Virus record (IMG/VR): IMGVR_UViG_3300030116_006303 | Span: 1 to 53,127 of that record | From: a virus | Direction: 5' to 3' (one strand) | Length of the DNA stretch: 53,127 nt | Part shown: piece after piece, positions 1 to 5,628 of the stretch | Numbering within the stretch: the stretch's first letter is position 1 | How the letters are laid out: every line of letters starts with the position of its first letter | Made by a program: the position numbers and the translations under genes | The notes under the pieces: model-generated | The model's database searches: none | What the model saw: the letters and a program-made list of their open reading frames with translations, nothing else | Told to the model about the DNA's origin: nothing

Positions 1-722
1 AGATCCGTCATATCAGGTGTCCAGTTCAACCATTTATCTCGATACCATTCCTGTGACGGTATAGAATCACCGATAGCTCTTGAGAAGTTTATAGCTGTAA
101 GATGTTTATATAACATCGTTTTATCATTAAGGCAGAAACCAAAGTTATAGTTCTGAAAGTGGCTGCTCGCAATCTGTAGTGCTTCGTGCCATGTACCAAA
201 GTAAGTCTTAATTCCGTCGACTCGTTTCGTTGCCCATATCATTGGTCCAACGCGATCTCTCTGAGGTACTCTCCAATTTATATTCTTCCACAGTTCTACC
301 TGCTTTGTTCCTAAGCATGGTATATCGGTTCTCTTGTCGAGCTCTTCGAATAAACCAACTAGCGACGGCCGATAGAATACCATATCAGGTTCCATGAACA
401 ATACATACGCAGGTTCGTATCCTACACGATCAACGGACTTACGGTACAACTGCGCAAACTGATTCGCAGGACTTTCAGTTTCAAAGCGTGCATAACGAAT
501 CTTATACTTATGGCGATAGTTTTGATAAAGAAATGTCTGTACATCTTCGTGTAGATCAGGCATAGGTATAGTTTCACCAAGATAGTTTACAGTCGGATGT
601 TCTACCCACGGTGTTAATGAATAGTATACAAAAACCCTATCCACTTCGTGTCTCACTGAATCTATTGATCTTTTTAAAAAGTCAAGACCATAGTGTATAC
701 GATATATAGCCCAACGTTCCAT
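1..722 (-). CDS. Glycosyltransferase-like protein (partial, 3' end outside window)
   Basis: The frame is open from an ATG at 722 to the window edge, giving about 240 residues with the C-terminus missing. The start overlaps the stop of the upstream gene as TAATG, the usual junction in this operon. A hydrophobic strand followed by an acidic motif, AYVLFMEPDMVFY (about residues 103-115), resembles the DxD metal and nucleotide-sugar site of GT-A fold glycosyltransferases, and the aromatic-rich C-terminal half would fit an acceptor domain. It lies beside two other glycosyltransferase-type genes, so a role in modifying host or virion glycans is likely. The sugar and acceptor cannot be told. The family call is by motif and context only. 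Confidence 0.6.
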   Translation of the reverse strand, partial: MERWAIYRIHYGLDFLKRSIDSVRHEVDRVFVYYSLTPWVEHPTVNYLGETIPMPDLHEDVQTFLYQNYRHKYKIRYARFETESPANQFAQLYRKSVDRVGYEPAYVLFMEPDMVFYRPSLVGLFEELDKRTDIPCLGTKQVELWKNINWRVPQRDRVGPMIWATKRVDGIKTYFGTWHEALQIASSHFQNYNFGFCLNDKTMLYKHLTAINFSRAIGDSIPSQEWYRDKWLNWTPDMTD

Positions 723-880
723 TACCACCATCCCATTGCATAGCCGTTACCCATTATGATAAAGAGACAGGTAACGACATGGAGTATAACCCATACCGTT
801 CGTATGATTGCAACCCTATCTGCTTTCGTATCTTCATTATAAGCCTTTGATCCAAGAGCCTTGCACCAATAGTTCCACAT
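722..880 (-). CDS. Small single-span membrane protein
   Basis: This encodes 52 residues starting MWNYWCKALG. The chosen ATG at 880 follows a GGGGA Shine-Dalgarno-like element at 886-890, which overlaps the end of the upstream glycosyltransferase. An upstream in-frame ATG at 919 would give 65 residues but lies deep inside that gene. Residues about 26-45 (VWVILHVVTCLFIIMGNGYAMG) form one hydrophobic span preceded by a charged segment. The stop overlaps the next start (TAATG), so it belongs to the operon. No family recognised. It could be a membrane anchor for neighbouring glycosyltransferases, but nothing in the sequence proves this. Confidence 0.55.
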   Translation of the reverse strand: MWNYWCKALGSKAYNEDTKADRVAIIRTVWVILHVVTCLFIIMGNGYAMGWW

Positions 881-881
881 T

Positions 882-1661
882 CTATCCCCAGTCGTGTATT
901 TTCTCGTGATCATATACACTCAAACCTGCTGCAGCCCTTTCATATTCCGAGTCCATCATTTCTAACAAGCCAAGTGCAATAGCAGCTCTCTTTTGTTTTG
1001 ATTCGCTGCTGTTAAAGATTACTTTATCCTTTTCATATAGGTTACCACGTTCAGCTGTACGATTGCGTTTCGTGGTTTCATCGGCTGCTGACTTTCCTGT
1101 TGTGAAGTGCAGATGTTCATTTACGACGTTTGGTATAAAGTGAGTCCGACCAATCCTTTGGCCGAGATCGAAGATCCATGTATCGTTGTATCCAAAGTTG
1201 AAGATACCTGGTGTAAAGTAACCAACTGTTTCGTACCACGTCTTTGATACTATCGGAAACGCGCAGTGCGACTCTCCATTGATAAGATCTTCGAACCACA
1301 TCACATATATATCGTCGGGATACTTTTTGATCTCCTCTTCTAACAGTTCGTCCCATCTTTCAGTCCTATACATCAGATCATCGTTACCCATAATAAGAAC
1401 GTCGGCGCCTCTGTCGATGGCGGCTTCAGCAAGAACGTTCCACGATTTAGAAACAGACTGAGGCTCACCGGTGCAGTTATGATTATTTGCTGGCTGCTTA
1501 CGAAGATAATCTTCATACGCTTTTTGCCTAGGATCATCTGAATCGATGTAGTTAAATGTATAGACTCTATCTTTATTTGCCGCAAGACCATGTACGGAAC
1601 TGATAAAGTTATCTAACTTACCAGGCCTTTGTCTTGTAGGAGTAAGCACTGCAAAGTTCAT
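882..1661 (-). CDS. Glycosyltransferase family 2-like protein
   Basis: This encodes 259 residues starting MNFAVLTPTRQRPGKL. The ATG at 1661 overlaps the upstream stop as ATGA; an in-frame ATG ten codons earlier is less likely. The N-terminus has the GT-A pattern of family 2 enzymes: a first strand (FAVLTPTRQRP), then NYIDSDDPRQ, then a strand ending in a DxD-like motif (DVLIMGNDDLMY, about residues 88-99). Such enzymes move a sugar from a nucleotide donor to a carbohydrate or lipid acceptor in the cytoplasm. The C-terminal half is rich in W, F and Y. It sits among other glycosyltransferases and a cupin gene. Donor and acceptor are unknown. Confidence 0.75.
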   Translation of the reverse strand: MNFAVLTPTRQRPGKLDNFISSVHGLAANKDRVYTFNYIDSDDPRQKAYEDYLRKQPANNHNCTGEPQSVSKSWNVLAEAAIDRGADVLIMGNDDLMYRTERWDELLEEEIKKYPDDIYVMWFEDLINGESHCAFPIVSKTWYETVGYFTPGIFNFGYNDTWIFDLGQRIGRTHFIPNVVNEHLHFTTGKSAADETTKRNRTAERGNLYEKDKVIFNSSESKQKRAAIALGLLEMMDSEYERAAAGLSVYDHEKIHDWG

Positions 1662-1912
1662 ATGTTTATATCTTTCTTCTGCGGGACGCATAATATGTTT
1701 CGACCTTGGATAGGTTTAACTTCATTATCTTTATAGATCGACATTGCATACTTATACAGTTTTTCACTGTGATCCTCATAATTAACATGCCTTACGCAAT
1801 CTTCAAAAGATTCAAAGTATAGCTCTTTTCCAGCATTATGAGTTATAAGAACACCATCGTCACCCTTGTATGCTTCAGGAAAGAGTAGAACGACAAGTAT
1901 AATCCATTTCAT
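1658..1912 (-). CDS. Small secreted or membrane-anchored protein
   Basis: This encodes 84 residues starting MKWIILVVLLFPEAYKG. The ATG at 1912 is preferred over the one at 1939 because GGAGA lies 6 bases upstream and the ATG overlaps the previous stop as ATGA. The first 17 residues form a signal peptide or N-terminal anchor; the rest (GDDGVLITHNAGKELYFESF...) is polar with two cysteines. The stop overlaps the next start (ATGA). No known family recognised. It is probably exported and sits between two glycosyltransferase genes. The small size and tight overlaps suggest co-translation with them. Confidence 0.6.
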   Translation of the reverse strand: MKWIILVVLLFPEAYKGDDGVLITHNAGKELYFESFEDCVRHVNYEDHSEKLYKYAMSIYKDNEVKPIQGRNILCVPQKKDINI

Positions 1913-2628
1913 GTTCGTCTCCAGTATTCTGCTATCCATGGGTTTGGTTTAAATTCTACTCCCCAAGGATGAGTGATTTGATTGATCGCTTGATGCGGAC
2001 GTGGTTCACCGTGAAAACATATGATAGCCGTTTCTTCATCAAGACCGGTTTCATATATCTGATACTTGTATGATTTTAGTTTACCAGGCCACTGATGTTG
2101 AAATAAATCTACAGGTATACGAAGTTGCTGAAATATCTCATGTAGTAACTCGCCATCACCACGTATGTTCTTTGTAATTTCTTCTTGGCGGTCGTAAAAT
2201 ATATCGTATATGAAATGAGCCCAATCTCGTTTCCATGCCAGGACGCCCGATTGAAATACATTGCGATAAGCATCGGGTTGCTCGTACTTATTATTTACTC
2301 CAAGGTTCTCGATACCGCAAAAGTCACGATCGTATTCTAGGAAGAAGTCTATGTTGCCTGTGATAACAGTATCGAGATCGAAGTACACAACGCGATCATT
2401 AAGTGTACCATCGTAAGTATGATGTTTTGCAAAGAGGTATAGTTTATTCCACCAGCCGTTCAGTCCAGTGGGAAGCGGTACACAATCAATTCCTTCGATC
2501 GGTCCATCCGTAAACGCTTTGAAACGAAACGGTACATTAGTGTTTCGCTGCACCATTTCTTTAAGGATATGAACATATTCATCAGAGTATTCCGTTCCCC
2601 ACTTGACGCATACAACATCAATCGACAT
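1909..2628 (-). CDS. Glycosyltransferase family 8-like protein
   Basis: This encodes 239 residues beginning MSIDVVCVKWG. The segment RVVYFDLDTVITGN (about residues 79-92) carries the DxD motif (DLD) of GT-A retaining glycosyltransferases such as family 8. A late HGEPRPHQ motif (about residues 205-212) resembles the H-G-x-x-K/R-P element near the C-terminus of that family. The fold would take a nucleotide sugar, with Mn2+ bound by the DxD. The upstream cupin gene overlaps its start by 11 bases. Likely roles are modification of host surface polysaccharide or of phage components. The precise sugar is unknown. Confidence 0.75.
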   Translation of the reverse strand: MSIDVVCVKWGTEYSDEYVHILKEMVQRNTNVPFRFKAFTDGPIEGIDCVPLPTGLNGWWNKLYLFAKHHTYDGTLNDRVVYFDLDTVITGNIDFFLEYDRDFCGIENLGVNNKYEQPDAYRNVFQSGVLAWKRDWAHFIYDIFYDRQEEITKNIRGDGELLHEIFQQLRIPVDLFQHQWPGKLKSYKYQIYETGLDEETAIICFHGEPRPHQAINQITHPWGVEFKPNPWIAEYWRRT

Positions 2629-2974
2629 TATTTATACCACCCACTGTCTTACGAACAATGTCTTCTGATATTTCATTCAAGTAGTAGACTTCAAGAGCCT
2701 GAGCCGGCTCGTCGGTCGTCTTGAACATATGATACTCATTAGGAGCTACAGATGTGTATTGACCCTGAAAGAGAGTCGTTGTATCTACAAGATCGTAGTC
2801 GTTCTTATGAACCTCGATGTGGAGCTTTCCTTTGATCACATAGAACATGTTGTACTTGAACTCGTGTTTATGTAACGAGCATTGTGATCTCGGATTGATA
2901 TCGATGCGATGAACCTCGACCATCGATGTCGTCAGAAGGGTTTCAGTTGTTCCCCAGATCTTTCCGTGCTTCAT
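2618..2974 (-). CDS. Cupin-domain protein
   Basis: This encodes 118 residues. The motif SLHKHEFKYNMFYVIKGKLHIEV (about 34-56) is a cupin metal-binding motif 1 (HxH then E/Y and a G-rich turn), and TSVAPNEYHMFKT (about 73-85) matches motif 2 with its histidine. It is one cupin barrel, similar to small sugar-phosphate isomerase or epimerase type cupins. Its position directly before glycosyltransferase genes suggests work on a nucleotide sugar or phospho-sugar, but the substrate cannot be read from the sequence. Start MKHGKIWG is inside the 3' end of the small upstream gene. Confidence 0.75.
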   Translation of the reverse strand: MKHGKIWGTTETLLTTSMVEVHRIDINPRSQCSLHKHEFKYNMFYVIKGKLHIEVHKNDYDLVDTTTLFQGQYTSVAPNEYHMFKTTDEPAQALEVYYLNEISEDIVRKTVGGINNVD

Positions 2975-3116
2975 CGTATAATCGCTTTTCTTTCATTTTA
3001 CGAACGAGAAACATATCCCATGACTCACCGGGATTGCCTATCGTCGGCAGTTTATCAAATATATTATACTTTAGTTCTTCATCTTTGTCAATAAGTGGTA
3101 TCTGTTTACTTTGCAT
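2943..3116 (-). CDS. Small hypothetical protein (57 aa)
   Basis: This short gene is deduced from an open frame starting ATGCAAAGT at 3116 and ending TGA at 2943-2945. The product of 57 residues begins MQSKQIPLIDKDEEL and is highly charged, with a W-containing centre and no Cys. It fills the space between the GIY-YIG gene and the cupin gene. It overlaps the 3' end of the former by 46 bases and the start of the latter by 32. The Shine-Dalgarno signal is weak (GAG eight bases before the ATG). No family recognised. The length of overlap lowers confidence, but without this frame the interval would be non-coding in an otherwise fully coding operon. Confidence 0.45.
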   Translation of the reverse strand: MQSKQIPLIDKDEELKYNIFDKLPTIGNPGESWDMFLVRKMKEKRLYDEARKDLGNN

Positions 3117-3493
3117 CCTATAAACTCATTGTAGTATTGGTCAGGATATAACAAGCAGTCTGACTCAAATTGTAACTTAGCTTCATAGTAACTCATCTCC
3201 GCTTTCTTTTTACATAGGCGTATGATTTCACGGTGGAAGTTATCTCTTCCTTTCTCTTCTACAAGTAGCTTAACTGATTCGCTTGAACCGTAGTAGTCCT
3301 GCCAATCCGTTTCAACGATTTTAGTTCGCCTTCTTTTCTTACCCTTAAGAGGTGGTAGTTTTCTTTTTGAGATTAAGCCTTTCTTACCGATGTATTTCAG
3401 GCCATTTGAAAGATCTGTGATCACATATACCATACCTACGTAATCACCTATCATTTCACTCGTAAAGGGTTCATTATTATAATACCAAGTCAT
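3071..3493 (-). CDS. GIY-YIG family endonuclease-like protein
   Basis: This encodes 140 residues. GMVYVITDLSNGLKYIGKK (about 20-38) matches the GIY...YIG signature, here VYV and YIG. WQDYYGSSESVKLLVEEKG follows, like the KYYGSS segment of Seg-type phage homing endonucleases, then a later glutamate in SYYEAKLQFE, which would be the metal ligand. Proteins of this type nick or cut DNA and are often free-standing homing endonucleases in T4-like phages. The basic stretch KRKLPPLKGKKRRRTK lies between the two motifs and may bind DNA. There is little space upstream and no clear ribosome site. It may be mobile, or a domesticated nuclease. Confidence 0.7.
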   Translation of the reverse strand: MTWYYNNEPFTSEMIGDYVGMVYVITDLSNGLKYIGKKGLISKRKLPPLKGKKRRRTKIVETDWQDYYGSSESVKLLVEEKGRDNFHREIIRLCKKKAEMSYYEAKLQFESDCLLYPDQYYNEFIGCKVNRYHLLTKMKN

Positions 3494-3507
3494 ATATTAT
3501 ATATAAC

Positions 3508-3897
3508 TTATAATTGTCTGTCCTTCTCTAAACTGAGTTTATCCTTCATACTCATAACATAAGCTGCGATCGAGAGTACAAGTATCGCTCCTGCTTCTGC
3601 CATCAGCACTAATGGATCTGCATCTTTACTATTCAGAACGATGAGTCTACAGAGCGCTGTGATAGCGATTACGATCGGTAAAGTAACAGGTATTCGATTG
3701 CTTGTGTAAAACACTCCGACCATACCGACGATCTCTGCATAGATGAACAACAGAAAAAGATCTGCCAGTTCTATCTTCATATCTATCCACACCATCTGAT
3801 ATATATCGAGTCCTGCTGCTATCATCGTAAGTATACCTATGACAGCGAGTAACCCTTTTTCACTTACTTCAGTGGTCCAATGTAATTTACTTTTGAT
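3508..3897 (-). CDS. psiE: PsiE family phosphate-starvation-inducible membrane protein
   Basis: The product is a multi-span membrane protein of the PsiE family, recognised by ADLFLLFIYAEIVGMVG, then RIPVTLPIVIAITALCRLIVL, then ILVLSIAAYVM. The family is induced by phosphate starvation in bacteria and is common in marine T4-like phages; its biochemical role is not settled. The first ATG (3825) would give 105 residues and cut the first membrane helix. The frame is open upstream, adding KSKLHWTTEVSEKGLLAVIG, and AAGGAG sits at 3905-3910. No ATG, GTG or TTG follows at the right distance, so initiation probably uses ATC (3895-3897) or ATA (3898-3900), giving about 130 residues, close to E. coli PsiE. 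Confidence 0.75.
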   Translation of the reverse strand: MKSKLHWTTEVSEKGLLAVIGILTMIAAGLDIYQMVWIDMKIELADLFLLFIYAEIVGMVGVFYTSNRIPVTLPIVIAITALCRLIVLNSKDADPLVLMAEAGAILVLSIAAYVMSMKDKLSLEKDRQL

Positions 3898-3908
3898 TAT
3901 ATCACTCC

Positions 3909-4100
3909 TTAAAAATCAATACATCTACCTTTGTGTTCCCAATCACCATAGCGAGTGGCATCTTTATTATAATCCGTACGCCCATCTATTTCATTTGGTA
4001 GATTTTCGGTGGCAGCAGAATATACATCAGGCTTATGTATGTCAGTTATACTTTCTGTAAATTTATGAGTAGTCGTCGTTATCTGGGTCGGACCATTCAT
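3909..4100 (-). CDS. DUF1674/SDHAF4-like small protein
   Basis: The C-terminus ATRYGDWEHKGRCIDF is the hallmark of the DUF1674/SDHAF4 family (T-R-Y-G-D-W-E-x-K-G-R-x-x-D-F). In mitochondria and alphaproteobacteria these proteins assist flavinylation and assembly of succinate dehydrogenase. LPNEIDG corresponds to the family's EIGG segment. The start is uncertain. The ATG at 4100 gives 63 residues and follows AAGAAGG but overlaps the zinc-ribbon gene; an ATG at 4190 overlaps it much more; a non-standard ATA at 4049 would give 46 residues and a normal family length. The stop overlaps the Shine-Dalgarno of psiE. A phage copy may act on host respiration; this is inference. Confidence 0.7.
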   Translation of the reverse strand: MNGPTQITTTTHKFTESITDIHKPDVYSAATENLPNEIDGRTDYNKDATRYGDWEHKGRCIDF

Positions 4101-4245
4101 ATCCTTCTTCTTCGTCGTCGTCGTCTTCTTCTTCCCAGAAAAGATCTGCTCCACAGAACGGACAGTATGCTGGATCATGTTCTTCATCATTGTACTTTAA
4201 CTCGAAATCTGCACCACAATCAGTACATATTATCTTTTGTTTCAT
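4063..4245 (-). CDS. Small zinc-ribbon protein
   Basis: This encodes 60 residues. Two CxxC knuckles, CTDCG (residues 7-11) and CPFCG (28-32), form a rubredoxin or zinc-ribbon type site for one Zn2+ or Fe. The C-terminal half is an acidic tail (a run of E and D, then YEWSDPDNDDYS). The start MKQKIICTDCG follows AAGAGAG directly. It lies 10 bases downstream of nrdB and overlaps the possible start of the DUF1674 gene. Proteins with this build are common near RNR genes in marine myoviruses, with no known function. Protein-protein or nucleic-acid contact through the ribbon is possible. Confidence 0.8.
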   Translation of the reverse strand: MKQKIICTDCGADFELKYNDEEHDPAYCPFCGADLFWEEEDDDDEEEGYEWSDPDNDDYS

Positions 4246-4254
4246 TCATCTCTC

Positions 4255-5226
4255 TTATGTTGCCCAAACTTCATCCCAAGAACCGGAGAGTGCTCCCTTT
4301 GCATAATCAGTCGCGCGATTCTCAAAGAAGTTTGTATGAGTTGGTGCATTAATCATTTCTTCTACCCAGGGTAATGGATTCTTTTTAACTTTAAAGATAC
4401 CTTTCATTCCCATGGATATCAAACGTCTATCCGCAATGTAACGAATGTACTGCTTGATCTCACTATCTCGCAGACCTTGCACGGGACCCATGCTGTATGC
4501 AAGATCGATAAAGGAGTCTTCGAGCTCAACCATCTTTGTACAAACAGAATAGATCTGGCTCTTTGTTGCATCATTCCATACTTCACGATTCTCTTCGACA
4601 TATGTACGGAACAACTGAATTACACCTTCGGCATGTTGTGTTTCATCGACGATTGACCACGTAACGATCTGTCCCATACCTTTCATCTTGCCATGACGTG
4701 GAAAGTTCAACAGCATAATGAATGATGCAAAGAGTGCAAGCCCTTCGGAGAAGGCAGAGATTGCAGCCAGTTTGACAGGAAGCGCAACACCGTTGTTGAT
4801 CTTCTTCACAAAGTACTCATGCTTCTCTCGCATTACATCGTATTCCATAAACTCGTTGTATGTCGTTTCCGGCATACCGAGCGATTCGATCAGATGAGAA
4901 TATGCTGCAATGTGTAAGGCTTCACGCGCAGCAAAAGAAGAAAGCATCATACGTACTTCAGGCTGCGGAAACTCTGGCAAATAATTCTTTACATATCCGC
5001 CAGCAACATCGATGTCAGCCTGTGTAAAGAAACGAAAGATTTGTGTTAAGAAATACTTTTCTTCTGTACTTAAACGGTTTTTCCAATCTTTTACATCCTC
5101 AAGCATAGGAACTTCTGTATGTAACCAGTGAGACTGTTCATGCTTCAACCATCTGTCGTATGCCCACGGATAGTGGAAAGGTTTGAAGTAGTCTCTCTCG
5201 TCCTGAAGCTTAAGAGTCTTGGCCAT
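4255..5226 (-). CDS. nrdB: Ribonucleotide reductase class I small (beta) subunit
   Basis: This encodes 323 residues and holds the di-iron cofactor and tyrosyl radical that starts catalysis in NrdA. Ligands can be aligned: D71 (FTQADIDV), E102 and H105 (REALHIAAYSH), E161 (FSEGLALF), E195 and H198 (VDETQHAE). Y109 in ExxHxxxY is the radical tyrosine, so this is a tyrosyl-radical type and not the Phe-bearing class Ic. It overlaps the end of the glutaredoxin gene, with AAGGA eight bases before the ATG. Together with nrdA and the glutaredoxin it supplies dNTPs for phage replication. Confidence 0.97.
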   Translation of the reverse strand: MAKTLKLQDERDYFKPFHYPWAYDRWLKHEQSHWLHTEVPMLEDVKDWKNRLSTEEKYFLTQIFRFFTQADIDVAGGYVKNYLPEFPQPEVRMMLSSFAAREALHIAAYSHLIESLGMPETTYNEFMEYDVMREKHEYFVKKINNGVALPVKLAAISAFSEGLALFASFIMLLNFPRHGKMKGMGQIVTWSIVDETQHAEGVIQLFRTYVEENREVWNDATKSQIYSVCTKMVELEDSFIDLAYSMGPVQGLRDSEIKQYIRYIADRRLISMGMKGIFKVKKNPLPWVEEMINAPTHTNFFENRATDYAKGALSGSWDEVWAT

Positions 5227-5440
5227 TGTAGTATTCCTTTAGTCCTGTGTATCCACCCTCAAGAAGTTCACCATCGATGAAGATCTGAGGGACTGTTTTT
5301 AAGTTGTATTCTGCCATGATGGCTGATGCTTCCATCACATCAACTTCTTCATACTCTTGACCATGAAATTTAAGCAAACTTTTTGCGGCATCACAATATC
5401 CGCATAATATTCCGGTGACTATTTTTACGTTCATAGCCAT
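5210..5440 (-). CDS. nrdC: Glutaredoxin
   Basis: This encodes 76 residues. The active site CGYC (about residues 13-16) lies after the first strand, and TVPQIFIDG carries the cis-proline that shapes the glutathione site. EGGYTGLKEYY is the usual C-terminal helix region. It acts as a dithiol electron donor, most likely for the neighbouring ribonucleotide reductase, whose large subunit ends in a CxxC tail. The first ATG is 5440; a second at 5434 (MNVKIV) would overlap the upstream stop as ATGA and may be the true start. It lies between nrdA and nrdB, which supports its role. Confidence 0.93.
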   Translation of the reverse strand: MAMNVKIVTGILCGYCDAAKSLLKFHGQEYEEVDVMEASAIMAEYNLKTVPQIFIDGELLEGGYTGLKEYYNGQDS

Positions 5441-5628
5441 TTATCACGCAATACTTCAAGTTTATCTTTTGCTTCCGCGATGCGTTCGATCTGCGTATCA
5501 ACAGCTGCAGTTATGTCAGGGTGTTCTCCGATACCTGCAGGATTTGAAAGATACACTCCAACGTTCGCCTCGCCCTCTGCGATAGCCGCTAGATATTTTT
5601 GTTCCAGTGCTTTTAATAATTCAATCAT
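5431..5628 (-). CDS. Conserved small hypothetical protein of the nrd cluster
   Basis: This encodes 65 residues starting MIELLKALEQKYLAAI. It is mostly helical, with NPAGIGEHPD in the middle and a charged C-terminal helix. There is no Cys and no membrane span. The start follows the nrdA stop immediately and the end overlaps the glutaredoxin start, so it is co-translated with the RNR genes. Proteins like this accompany nrd genes in marine T4-like phages as far as I recall, with no assigned function. It could be an RNR accessory factor, but that is only a guess from position. Confidence 0.8.
   Translation of the reverse strand: MIELLKALEQKYLAAIAEGEANVGVYLSNPAGIGEHPDITAAVDTQIERIAEAKDKLEVLRDKWL

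Noticed and set aside
2629-2636. Minus-strand TATAAATA directly before the ATG of the GT8-like gene
   Set aside because: It is the C-terminal coding sequence of the cupin gene, and leaves no room between the octamer and the ATG (TATAAATAATG). The surrounding operon is early-type. Treated as chance.
3495-3502. TATAAT-like box just before the GIY-YIG gene
   Set aside because: It lies three bases before the ATG, with a poor -35, so the start of transcription would fall inside the gene. The AT-rich gap explains the match.
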